A stretch of 64,000 nucleotides of DNA, taken from positions 310,001 to 374,000 of the forward strand of contig DUBM01000020.1 in assembly GCA_012960305.1 (NCBI GenBank), written 5' to 3'. Source of the stretch: Gammaproteobacteria bacterium (lineage in GTDB: Bacteria; Pseudomonadota; Gammaproteobacteria; Pseudomonadales; Pseudohongiellaceae). The translations under genes and the position numbers were made by a program. Shown piece after piece: positions 33,345 through 41,529 of the stretch. The first letter of the stretch is position 1. Each line of letters begins with the position of its first letter. Under the pieces are notes generated by a model. That model made no database searches. It was not told where the DNA came from and worked only from the letters and a program-made list of their open reading frames with translations.

Positions 33345-35747
33345 TTAACTACCGAACCTGTAGCGGAGCTTTATCGCGAAGGAATCGACAATTCGATCAT
33401 TCCAGGCTTGTTCGAGTAAATCCTGAAATGTGGAAAAGCTGTTTCCTGGGAGGTTTGATCCTCGGGTATATACGATAAATAAATCCGATAGAGGTGCTAT
33501 CTCCCAGCGATAGCGAGCTTGAAAAGTCAGCCGACTAATTACAAAATCGTCGGGATCATTATCTGGGATGACAACTGGGCTCAAATGTTTGAGTCGCTTT
33601 GGATTTACTTGCCAGAAGCGATCTTCAAATGCTTTTAACGAATTCCACTGCATGCTAACGCGAAATTGTTGTTTTGCCGAGATGAAATAATTCGACTCCA
33701 GCTTAGGTGACCATTGATGAGCCTCGAAGCTCGTATAATTCCCATTTCCTTGATGAACAAGTAATGCTTCCTGATCAGTGTAGTTCAGTCCAAGATCGAA
33801 TGAAAAACGATCATTAGGCCTCCAGACAATTCCTGCTCCACTAGTTATTATTTCCGGTCCCAGGTCTTCCTGGCTAGCTTCTAGGTTAAGTGACCAGGCG
33901 ATGCCTTTAGCTGGGTCAGAAGTATAGCCAGCAATCAATGCATAACGCTCTGGAATTCTAAAAGCGCCGGTACCTCTGCCAAGTCGATCATCGACGCGCT
34001 TAGGAAAATACCTAAGCAATAAATTAAAACTATCATTGTTTAAATAGTTCCACGTTCTGCCAGCAAACTGCCCTGCCAATACTGAATCTCCATCAGTATT
34101 GTATTGGTTTACCGAGGTTAACGTGGTTGTCCGCGAAGTAAGGCCGGGTATATCTGATTCAGTAAGGACGAAGTTATAGTCCAAGTTCATCTGCGAGTTT
34201 CGCGACAGAAATCCAAGGTTGTTCATATCGAATTCATCGTCGATATACGTGGTAGTGAGAATATGTTGCACCCCGCGTCTAGGTATGTAGGTAATATCAC
34301 CCAAAAAGCCTGTGCCAGTTTTCCCATTTACATTACTGTGCATAAACTGGCTATCCAATACCCAACGCTGGTTAGCCGAAAAATAATGTGCATCAATAGC
34401 ATTTACCGTTGCGTCGACATCAGGATGCGAAACGTTAGTACCCATCCATCCAATTGAGCGTCTGCCACCACTACTAGTGTCCTCATACAAGAGCCGTCCA
34501 ATGGTAAAATCTCGCCCTGCTGCCTGCAGGTTCACGCGGGTACCATCAGATAAAATTCCTCGAATTTCTGAATCATCTTCCGATGCAATCAACGTTCCGT
34601 ATCGTAAATTACCATTTTGACCCGTGAATTTAACTGCTCCAAGTAAATCCGTTGGCTGACTTAAATCTGTTGGCGTAACATTTACGCCACTGGGTACCGT
34701 ATATTTCGAAGCACCTCCTATGCGCCTTGTATTTAACATGGTAATTGGGCCGCCAGGGCCCCTAACATTTTGCGCTAGAGACCGAGGCCCAGTGTTAAAT
34801 ATATCTTGCCCCTCCAGGAAAAAGGTCCTTTTTTCTGGAAAGAAGGTCTCGAAGGCCGTCAAGTTTACGACCACGTCGTCTGACTCGACTGTCCCAAAAT
34901 CTGGGTTCAAGGACCCAGATAACAGAGTATTAGTAGACGGGCGCCAATAAATATCTGTACCAATTTTGTTCTCAGCATCATGGCGAATTCCATTAAAATC
35001 AGTGGATACAAAAGGATAGATCGTCAACTGCCTGCGCGGTTCTATATCGGTTAATTCGTATTTTTGAAAACCACTAATATAAACATTCAATGTCTCGGGT
35101 AATGGTGGTGCAGTCCAAACTTCACCGCGTTGACCTAATTGGCGCCTGAATGCTAGACCTATCTTACGGACACCCTCCACTTGCGGGAGCGGCATCATAG
35201 ACCAAGGCACAAAAAATTCCGCGCTCCAACCTTCATCGATAACCTGAGTGCGACCATCCCAAGAGCCATCCCATTGGAAATTAAGTTGGCGTTCTGGAAG
35301 TATCGATAAATCAAACATACTATCACCGAGAGCCAGGCCGATACCGTAACCGTAAAGTCCATCACCGGACGCGTCGATCGTTACTCCAATTAAATCACGC
35401 GACAGAGGAGAGTCTCGGCCGGTCATTCGAGCGACGAGAGAGTCAGCGGGCTGGTGGTTAACAATGCCAAAATACATCCCTCGTTCTGTATAAAAGAACC
35501 GAATATCGGTTTTAAACGGAGCTTCGTCTAGCGTATCTGGCTCCACGATTCGCATACCGTCAATTACGGGAAGGTTTTGCCAAACAGCTTCATCAACGAA
35601 ACCGTCAAGTGAAATGTTTAGATCGGCTTCCTCTACCTGAGTTATTTGCGGGAGTGGCACCTGGGCAACCAGTTGCGAGCTATAAAAAAAAAGAACTCCA
35701 ATCAACAAAAAATGATGAAGCAGCCAGAATCGTTTAAGTGTTGGCAA
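33345..35747 (-). CDS. DUF5916 family outer-membrane protein with CBM9-like domain
   Basis: The 800-aa protein has a signal peptide (FLLIGVLFFYSSQLVAQ), a CBM9-like sandwich domain (about 45-215, DGFVDEAVWQNLP near 50, SWDGRTQVIDEGWSAEFFVPW near 165) and a long C-terminal region of alternating strands ending in IKLRYRFGS with a terminal-strand look, as expected of an outer-membrane beta barrel. This is the layout of DUF5916 proteins, common in Bacteroidetes and marine gammaproteobacteria. FFPEKRTFFLEGQDIF (near 305) is a family hallmark. The function is unknown; binding or passage of a carbohydrate or peptide is possible. Confidence 0.83.
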   Translation of the reverse strand: MPTLKRFWLLHHFLLIGVLFFYSSQLVAQVPLPQITQVEEADLNISLDGFVDEAVWQNLPVIDGMRIVEPDTLDEAPFKTDIRFFYTERGMYFGIVNHQPADSLVARMTGRDSPLSRDLIGVTIDASGDGLYGYGIGLALGDSMFDLSILPERQLNFQWDGSWDGRTQVIDEGWSAEFFVPWSMMPLPQVEGVRKIGLAFRRQLGQRGEVWTAPPLPETLNVYISGFQKYELTDIEPRRQLTIYPFVSTDFNGIRHDAENKIGTDIYWRPSTNTLLSGSLNPDFGTVESDDVVVNLTAFETFFPEKRTFFLEGQDIFNTGPRSLAQNVRGPGGPITMLNTRRIGGASKYTVPSGVNVTPTDLSQPTDLLGAVKFTGQNGNLRYGTLIASEDDSEIRGILSDGTRVNLQAAGRDFTIGRLLYEDTSSGGRRSIGWMGTNVSHPDVDATVNAIDAHYFSANQRWVLDSQFMHSNVNGKTGTGFLGDITYIPRRGVQHILTTTYIDDEFDMNNLGFLSRNSQMNLDYNFVLTESDIPGLTSRTTTLTSVNQYNTDGDSVLAGQFAGRTWNYLNNDSFNLLLRYFPKRVDDRLGRGTGAFRIPERYALIAGYTSDPAKGIAWSLNLEASQEDLGPEIITSGAGIVWRPNDRFSFDLGLNYTDQEALLVHQGNGNYTSFEAHQWSPKLESNYFISAKQQFRVSMQWNSLKAFEDRFWQVNPKRLKHLSPVVIPDNDPDDFVISRLTFQARYRWEIAPLSDLFIVYTRGSNLPGNSFSTFQDLLEQAWNDRIVDSFAIKLRYRFGS

Positions 35748-35890
35748 AATCGCATTTCCTTGCTGAAATTTTAATAAACAGAAATATAACGGAATCCATG
35801 TTTGCTTTCTTAAATAGAAACAAATAATTGCAATTATCGGATATTAATTAGAGCTAATTGTTTATTATCTTCTTAATACCGCAATTGTTA

Positions 35891-35938
35891 AGAGTAGGCG
35901 AAAATCGAAATTGATTTCGCCTATAATACCCCTACTCT
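35891..35938. promoter_or_regulatory. Nested inverted repeats overlapping a TATAAT box, upstream of the P460-like gene
   Basis: AGGCGAAA (35896-35903) pairs with TTTCGCCT (35915-35922), and AGAGTAGG (35891-35898) pairs with CCTACTCT (35931-35938). The two stems share three bases. TATAAT at 35922-35927 lies within the structure, but no good -35 box is found at the right distance. It is 38 bp before the ATG at 35976. It could be an operator or an mRNA leader switch. Confidence 0.5.
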
Positions 35939-35975
35939 GCTTTTCTTTTGCCATTAATCAGGACTCAACGCAATT

Positions 35976-36506
35976 ATGTTCAAATCACAACTTAAAACAC
36001 TTTCCGTAATCGTCTTGTCTTCGTTAATTATCAGTCAGAGTTATTCGGCTGACGACAGCAAGAAACTCGACGTCTCAGAATCCGCCTTCAAATGTTTAAG
36101 CGCGTTAGCGGCGAGCGGAAGATTTTTTGTTGATAACATTTTGGGAAATCTGGATGCAACCCTGGCGGTCGCCAATTCCAGTAGTGGAGGTAATTACCCG
36201 CCTGGATCTTTACTGACTCTAGTTCCTGACGAAGCGATGATTAAGCATCAGCAAGATTGGAACCCAGCCACCAACGACTGGGAATTTTTCTTGCTAGATC
36301 TTTCTGCAGAAGGCGCAAGTATTTTGGCGCGAGGCGGCGCTGAAGTGGCTAGTCCATCGGGAAGCTGTTTTGGCTGCCACCAGTTGGCACGCTCCGAGTG
36401 GGATCTGGTCTGTGGAGTCGATCACGGCTGTGCACCGATTCCATTTACCCTTGAACAAATTCGAGGTGCCCAAGCGATGGATCCACGGTGCACTAACGAA
36501 AACTAA
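35976..36506 (+). CDS. Exported mono-heme cytochrome, P460-like
   Basis: The 176-aa protein has a signal peptide (VIVLSSLIISQSYSA, cut near residue 25) and one c-type heme site, CFGCH at residues 131-135. The YPPGSLLTLVPDEAMIK stretch (near 74-90), the following DWEFFLLDLS and the late heme motif resemble cytochrome P460-type folds, which in relatives oxidise hydroxylamine or bind NO. The resemblance is from recalled family patterns and is not certain. Other cysteines (CLSALA, CGVDHGC, CTNEN) may form disulfides. It lies before the RidA lipoprotein, 85 bp away, same strand. Confidence 0.65.
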   Translation: MFKSQLKTLSVIVLSSLIISQSYSADDSKKLDVSESAFKCLSALAASGRFFVDNILGNLDATLAVANSSSGGNYPPGSLLTLVPDEAMIKHQQDWNPATNDWEFFLLDLSAEGASILARGGAEVASPSGSCFGCHQLARSEWDLVCGVDHGCAPIPFTLEQIRGAQAMDPRCTNEN

Positions 36507-36591
36507 GGCTTAAGAATTAAACCAGCTAGTGAATATACTTGTTGGAAGATAATTCTTATCCTCATTAATAAATAACCCTAGGAGGAACATC

Positions 36592-37038
36592 ATGTTCAGA
36601 TTCATTGCCGCTGTAGCCCTTCCCACCGTATTGTTCGCCTGTCAACCCGAGACACCCAGTACCTATGCCGCTGAAGCAATCCAGCAGCCCACTGCGCCGG
36701 AATACATGAATCCGAATCCACGTGCGCCTTATTCCGAAGGTGTCCGCTATGGGGGATTGATCTTTCTAGCCGGTAAAACAGGTGGGCCAGGAGAGCCAGG
36801 AGTGCAGGCCGAAACACGACGCACTCTGGAATCAATTCAAGATGCACTCGAGCGCTTCGGCTCGTCGATGGATCGAGTGGTGAAATGTACGGTGTTCCTA
36901 GTCGACATGGCAGAGTGGAGTGCCATGAATGAGGTTTACGCCGAGTTCTTCCAGGAAAACAAGCCAGCCCGCACGGCCATCGGTATTAGCTTGGGAGGAG
37001 ACACCCGTGTAGAGATAGAGTGCATTGCAGCTGCGTGA
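36592..37038 (+). CDS. RidA family protein with lipoprotein signal
   Basis: The 148-aa protein has a RidA (YjgF/YER057c) domain (about 38-148): PRAPYSEGVRYGGLIFLAGKTG, a VKCTVFLVDM strand, and KPARTAIGISLGG with the conserved arginine, then EIECIAAA. RidA enzymes hydrolyse reactive enamines/imines such as 2-aminoacrylate and are normally cytoplasmic. Here it is preceded by a hydrophobic leader and lipobox VLFAC, with Cys17 as the likely lipidated residue, so it is predicted to sit in the envelope. A perfect AGGAGG site precedes the ATG. The neighbouring genes are also exported. Confidence 0.85.
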   Translation: MFRFIAAVALPTVLFACQPETPSTYAAEAIQQPTAPEYMNPNPRAPYSEGVRYGGLIFLAGKTGGPGEPGVQAETRRTLESIQDALERFGSSMDRVVKCTVFLVDMAEWSAMNEVYAEFFQENKPARTAIGISLGGDTRVEIECIAAA

Positions 37039-37298
37039 GAAATCAAAGGGATCGAATAAAAGAAAACTTTAAATGACTACATATTCTTGATTTTGTACTA
37101 TTTGAATATGGGTGCCGCCAGAATTTGTGTTGTTATTGGCCCGAAATCATTCGAGTATCAAAACTATAATATGCAATAGTCCGAGATGGAACCTATTTGG
37201 GCAAGTGGGGGGGGTATTTGCCGTCCCCTAATAATTACAGTTGCCAACCCCATACTTAAAAGCTAATTTTAAGAAAATTCTAATTCTGGAAGGCAAGC

Positions 37299-38618
37299 AT
37301 GAAGAAACTACTAACAATAATCACCCTTCTCTGTTTTTCTGTTGGATTCAGTGCGACTTCCACGTTCGCTGCTACTGGTGATTCCATACTTTCTATGAAA
37401 GAGCGATCAGAGACCATCGATCGATTATTAGCAGTGCGGCTGGAAACCTTACCGGCGAAACTTATGCGCCGAGAAGGCATAGATATGTGGGTTCTTGTTG
37501 CTCGGGAGTACAATGAAGATCCTGTAGTAATGACGATGCTGCCTGGTGATGCCCATTCGGCTCGACGACGCACCATCTTGGTATTTGTGGACGAAGGAAC
37601 CGATGGGGTAAAGGGTTACGCTGTATCTCGCTACGCAGTAGGTGACTATTTTCAGGCCAGATGGGACCTTGACGAACAAACCGATCAATGGAAGGCATTA
37701 GCAGACCTTATTACAGAAAAGAATCCGACCACCATCGGAATTAACGTCTCTTCTGACTTTGCATTAGCGGATGGTCTTACTCATGGCGAATACGAGGGCC
37801 TGTTCGGTGCGCTGTCGGACGAGCAAGAATCCAGAATTGTTTCTGCAGAAAAACTTGCAATCGCTTGGCTTGAGATTCGAACGGAAGAAGAAATGGAACT
37901 CTATCCGTCTATCGTTGAAATTGCGCATAACATTATTGCTGAGGGCTTTTCTAATAATATCATTACACCAGGAGAGACAACGACGGAAGAAGTCAAATGG
38001 TGGTATCGTGACCGTATTCGTGAACTGCGCCTGTTAGCCTGGTTTCATCCTTCAGTAAGTATTCAGAGAGAGCAGCAAAATACCGAACTACAAGGAGTAA
38101 TTCTGCCTGGCGATTTATTGCATGTTGACTTTGGGATTACTTATTTGCGGCTTAACACAGACACGCAACAACATGCCTATGTTTTAAATCATGGCGAATC
38201 AGAAGCCCCATCCGGACTTAGAGCAGGACTAGCAACCAGTAATCGCTTACAAGACATCCTCACAGAAAATTTTGTTCTTGGCCGCACTGGCAATGAAATC
38301 TTAAGAAGCGCAAGAGCACAAGGAATCGAAGAAGATATTCGGCCTTCTATTTATACTCATCCTATTGGGTACCATGGGCATGGAGCAGGCCCAACTATTG
38401 GCATGTGGGATAATCAGGAGGACACTGTGGGAAGGGGTGATTATCCGCTTTACGAAAACACTGCCCATTCTATTGAGTTAAATTCGACAGTGAGTATCCC
38501 CGAATGGGGCGGACAAGATGTGCGCTTTAAGTTGGAAGAGGATGCTTTCTTTGATGGTAAAAACACTTACTATATAGATGGAAGGCAAGAAGAACTGATC
38601 CTTATCTGGAGTGATTAG
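37299..38618 (+). CDS. Exported M24 family (Xaa-Pro peptidase-like) metallopeptidase
   Basis: The 439-aa protein has a signal peptide (LLTIITLLCFSVGFSATSTFA) and a creatinase/M24 pita-bread domain. The five metal ligands appear to be present: two Asp in HVDFGITYLRLNTD (near 275-286), His in HPIGYHGHGAG (near 350), Glu in HSIELNST (near 390) and Glu in FKLEED (near 410). Members include Xaa-Pro aminopeptidases and creatinases; the substrate is unknown. Export of an M24 enzyme is less common. GGAAGG precedes the ATG. It follows the RidA lipoprotein by 260 bp. Confidence 0.85.
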   Translation: MKKLLTIITLLCFSVGFSATSTFAATGDSILSMKERSETIDRLLAVRLETLPAKLMRREGIDMWVLVAREYNEDPVVMTMLPGDAHSARRRTILVFVDEGTDGVKGYAVSRYAVGDYFQARWDLDEQTDQWKALADLITEKNPTTIGINVSSDFALADGLTHGEYEGLFGALSDEQESRIVSAEKLAIAWLEIRTEEEMELYPSIVEIAHNIIAEGFSNNIITPGETTTEEVKWWYRDRIRELRLLAWFHPSVSIQREQQNTELQGVILPGDLLHVDFGITYLRLNTDTQQHAYVLNHGESEAPSGLRAGLATSNRLQDILTENFVLGRTGNEILRSARAQGIEEDIRPSIYTHPIGYHGHGAGPTIGMWDNQEDTVGRGDYPLYENTAHSIELNSTVSIPEWGGQDVRFKLEEDAFFDGKNTYYIDGRQEELILIWSD

Positions 38619-38677
38619 ATTTGAGCGAGTTTTGTCCAAAAGAGTTTGATGACGTACAGTTCAGAGAGGTTGACGAT

Positions 38678-39067
38678 ATGAAGTTTTTGAATAGCCTGGT
38701 GCTTCGAGTTCTCGTCGCAGTGGGATTCCTGTTTGCCGTTCAGCCCACGATCGCACACCACTCCTTCGCGGGTTTCAGCAATGATGAAGTCAAGGAATTC
38801 ATGGGCACCATCAAAGAATTTCAATTCAGGAATCCCCACGTATGGATTCAGATCCTGACAACAAACTCTGAAGGGCAGGAAGAAGAATGGAGCCTCGAGT
38901 GGGGCTCCCCAAATCAGTTAGGACGGCGCGGTATTCGTCCGGCAACGTTTCCTCCTGGGACAGAGGTCACCGTGCGGACCCGACCGATGATCAACGGTTC
39001 TCCGGCTGGCGCATTCGTCGGAGCCAAGTTTGCCAACGGCACTATCGTCGGACTATGGGAAGACTAG
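38678..39067 (+). CDS. DUF6152 family exported protein
   Basis: I start at ATG 38678 (129 aa); the frame is open to 38621, but the shorter start has GAGAGG upstream and leaves a clean signal peptide (LVLRVLVAVGFLFAVQPTIA). After cleavage comes HHSFAGF, the usual start of DUF6152 proteins, then FQFRNPHVWIQI and a C-terminal beta-rich region. The His pair next to the cleavage site might bind metal. No function is known. It is 59 bp behind the M24 gene, and the DNA here is visibly GC-richer than before. Confidence 0.8.
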   Translation: MKFLNSLVLRVLVAVGFLFAVQPTIAHHSFAGFSNDEVKEFMGTIKEFQFRNPHVWIQILTTNSEGQEEEWSLEWGSPNQLGRRGIRPATFPPGTEVTVRTRPMINGSPAGAFVGAKFANGTIVGLWED

Positions 39068-39192
39068 AGCGGTAAACGTTGTTCCCAAGTGCACGCCCTT
39101 GGTGCGGCGTCTTTTGTCGGTGCGACCATGCATGGGAGGGACCGTCCGAACACGATAACCGCGGCAATGAAACGATGGAGAATCGGATTGTC

Positions 39193-40050
39193 ATGATGGT
39201 CACATTAAGACACACGCACAACTTTCTGCGCTCAATTCCAACGGCAAGCACCCTGCTTGTGGGTCTGGGCTTAATTATCCTGCTCCTACCGAAGGCTGAT
39301 TATGCGCAGGAGGGAGACTCTCTCCCTGATTGGAGCGGCGTTTGGGCCATGAACGGTGGGACGGTCTTCGACCGAGCCACCGTTGAGGGCCAGGGTGGAT
39401 CGAACACGCCGGGCGTGCGAGAACATCCGCCGTACAATGCAGAATATGAGGTGAAGTATGTACGCAACCTGCAGCTTCGCGATGACGGATTGTTCCCGGA
39501 TCCCTTATCCTTCTGCGGGATTCCTTCCGGGTTCCCACGGATCATGAATTTGCCTGATGTTTACGAGTTCGCGGTGACCCCCAAACAAGTCTGGATCATG
39601 GCTGAAAACGGACCGGGTATCTTGAGGATCTACACCGATGGTCGCGAACATCCGGATCCTGAGATGATGTGGCCCACTCATACCGGGGATTCGGTAGGGC
39701 ATTGGGAAGGCGATACACTGGTGTTCGACACGGTAAGTCTTCACAGTTCGGAAGAGGGCCGGACGATCATTGATCGCACGGGGCTGTATCTGAGCGATGC
39801 CGCACACATCGTCACGCGAATGCGGAAACTTGACGAAGCAACAATAGAAGCCCAGATGACGATAGAGGACAACAAGGCTCTGAGGGATTTGTGGGTCGTG
39901 ACCAAGACATACCGGAAATTGGGAGAGGGAACGCGTGTGTACGACTATGCTTGTGCCGGGAACAACCGAAATCCAGTGGATGTCGAAAACAACCGGACGC
40001 TAATTCTGGGTCCCGACGGGGAAATTCTAAACAGCGATATTGACCGTTAG
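39193..40050 (+). CDS. Exported protein of unknown function, paired with DUF6152
   Basis: Start is uncertain: the frame is open to 39079, with candidate ATGs at 39175 and 39193; I prefer 39193 because GGAG lies 11 bp upstream and the first residues form a signal peptide (FLRSIPTASTLLVGLGLIILLL). The mature part contains PDWSGVWAMNGG (near 57), FCGIPSGFPRIMN, TDGREHPDPEMMWPTHTGDS and GHWEGDTLVFDTV, the last a recurring sequence in a family often found beside DUF6152 proteins (my recollection). No catalytic motif is clear. Base composition is unlike the 40.1 kb gene that follows. Confidence 0.65.
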   Translation: MMVTLRHTHNFLRSIPTASTLLVGLGLIILLLPKADYAQEGDSLPDWSGVWAMNGGTVFDRATVEGQGGSNTPGVREHPPYNAEYEVKYVRNLQLRDDGLFPDPLSFCGIPSGFPRIMNLPDVYEFAVTPKQVWIMAENGPGILRIYTDGREHPDPEMMWPTHTGDSVGHWEGDTLVFDTVSLHSSEEGRTIIDRTGLYLSDAAHIVTRMRKLDEATIEAQMTIEDNKALRDLWVVTKTYRKLGEGTRVYDYACAGNNRNPVDVENNRTLILGPDGEILNSDIDR

Positions 40051-40135
40051 GGTAACCCGGGACAGACCACGTTTTGCCAGTCTTTGATATAGACAGTTAA
40101 GCCCTTATCATTAATTCCATAGCCTTATTTTATGA

Positions 40136-40978
40136 TTGAAGGCTGCAGTTAACCTCGCTATTTTTAGATTCTTAGAAGGTGATTTTACGACAAGCAAAAT
40201 GCATCTCTTGGCATCTTCTAAAATACAAAAACGATTAGATTTCGAATTTAACAACTTTAGAATTTACCAGGAATATTTGCTGAATATATTAAGTTGGCAT
40301 GAGAATAAATCACCTAACAGCATCGATTCTATAACCGATAAAAAACTCTATGTAATTGGCGAGAGCCACGCATTAATTAGTCACCAACTTCGTGTCCAAC
40401 GTTCAGGAAATGATTTCTTGTGCAAGTCATTTCTGATTCAGGGATGTATGCAATGGGCTCTAGGAAACTCCATTAGAAATCAATACAAAACTAAGTTTGA
40501 AGGCATCATTCGTTCTCTTCCAAAATCTAGTGAAATTTTATTAGCAATTGGAGAGATTGATTGCAGATTAGACATCGGAATAATTAACCATAGGAGCAAG
40601 TACCCTCAAAAAAATATAAAGGAGTTAATTGCAACTACGATAGAAAATTACTTTTATTATATTGATACCGTGAATTTCTGCTACGGGCACAAAATCATCA
40701 TTCAAGGCGTGCCCTGCCCCAATATTGAGACAAAAAATATAGCAAAAGAAAAAATTATGGAACTAATTAATGTGATTAGAGAGTTCAATGTTGAACTGAA
40801 AAGCAAATCAAAAGAAATGGGATTCGGCTTTCTCGATCTATATAAACTCACAGACAGGGGTGATGGTTTCTCCAATGATATTTGGCATTTAGATCATTAT
40901 CATCTCTCCGCTGAAGGAATGTGCGAAGCATGGCGCGAATATTCCTTCGATTCGAGTTCTGCCATTACGTTTCAATAA
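40136..40978 (+). CDS. SGNH/GDSL-hydrolase-like protein, probably 5'-truncated
   Basis: The 280-aa frame has the SGNH blocks: Ser77 in VIGESHAL, AIGEIDCR near 137-144 in place of the GxND block, and WHLDHYHLSAEG near 255, where Asp and His would complete the triad. Such proteins are lipases or acetylesterases, sometimes fused to TPR or glycosyltransferase domains. The frame begins at TTG 40136, with an in-frame TGA just before it and no ribosome site, and the first residues (NLAIFRFLEGDF) look like the end of a TPR repeat. It may be a remnant of a larger gene. DNA is AT-rich. Confidence 0.55.
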   Translation: MKAAVNLAIFRFLEGDFTTSKMHLLASSKIQKRLDFEFNNFRIYQEYLLNILSWHENKSPNSIDSITDKKLYVIGESHALISHQLRVQRSGNDFLCKSFLIQGCMQWALGNSIRNQYKTKFEGIIRSLPKSSEILLAIGEIDCRLDIGIINHRSKYPQKNIKELIATTIENYFYYIDTVNFCYGHKIIIQGVPCPNIETKNIAKEKIMELINVIREFNVELKSKSKEMGFGFLDLYKLTDRGDGFSNDIWHLDHYHLSAEGMCEAWREYSFDSSSAITFQ

Positions 40979-41127
40979 CACTCACCCAGTTCCTTGAAGG
41001 GAGCTGAACAGTTGGGACATTCAGTTCAAATGTTTTTAAACGTCTACAGTGAATGGATGGATGAGTACAGTGATGTGGATAATTCGATCTTAGAACCGGC
41101 CGCAAACTACAATGGGTAAAAACAGGA

Positions 41128-41149
41128 TTGACCATTTTTTGACCATTTT
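41128..41149. repeat. Two tandem 11-bp repeats beside tRNA-Ser
   Basis: TTGACCATTTT occurs twice in a row (41128-41138 and 41139-41149), 33 bp beyond the 3' end of tRNA-Ser. Tandem short repeats next to a tRNA 3' end can be arm-type binding sites of an integrase, but no matching core duplication was found. Confidence 0.6.
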
Positions 41150-41182
41150 TACGATGAATCGCTCTACAGCCCGCATGGATAC

Positions 41183-41272
41183 TGGCGGAGGAGGAGAGAT
41201 TCGAACTCTCGGAGGACTTTCATCCTCGCTGGTTTTCAAGACCAGTGCATTCAACCGCTCTGCCACCCCTCC
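41183..41272 (-). tRNA. tRNA-Ser (anticodon UGA)
   Basis: The 90-nt gene reads leftward. The acceptor stem is GGAGGGG paired with CTCCTCC, followed by discriminator G and an encoded CCA. The anticodon loop is CTTGAAA, giving UGA (reads UCN codons). A long variable arm, typical of tRNA-Ser, and a T-arm GAGAG/CTCTC around TTCGAAT are present. Its 5' end lies at 41272. Confidence 0.97.
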
Positions 41273-41286
41273 GCGGTAGGGGCAGA

Positions 41287-41314
41287 ATCTTACTATATTC
41301 CTGCATCCAGTCAA
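41287..41314 (-). promoter_or_regulatory. Promoter of tRNA-Ser
   Basis: Read leftward: TTGACT (41314-41309), 16 bp, then TAAGAT (41292-41287). Transcription would start near 41280, about 8 nt before the mature 5' end. The match to the sigma-70 consensus is good. Confidence 0.7.
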
Positions 41315-41529
41315 CTCAAACTCACATCAAAGCCTCACTATCTCTAGGCTGGAGCGAAAAGCGTTGATTTTGAGACCATGGGTAGTATGATATTTCTCAT
41401 ACGCGACCTAGCATGGTTCGGGAAATTTTTGCTAGACCATTGAATCGCCACTAAATCGCCCTCATATTGTAATAAAGCTACCTAGCTGTTGGTCGTTACA
41501 TTAACCAATGCACATCTCTGGAGAATGCC

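Noticed and set aside
28702-41272. A genomic island bounded by the integrase and tRNA-Ser.
   Set aside because: I found no copy of the tRNA 3' end near the integrase, and prc inside the interval is a core gene. The two ends are probably unrelated.
41090-41314. Open frame on the minus strand across tRNA-Ser, 74 aa.
   Set aside because: Most of it is translated tRNA sequence (the CCA end, T-arm and anticodon arm), and the tRNA fold explains it fully.
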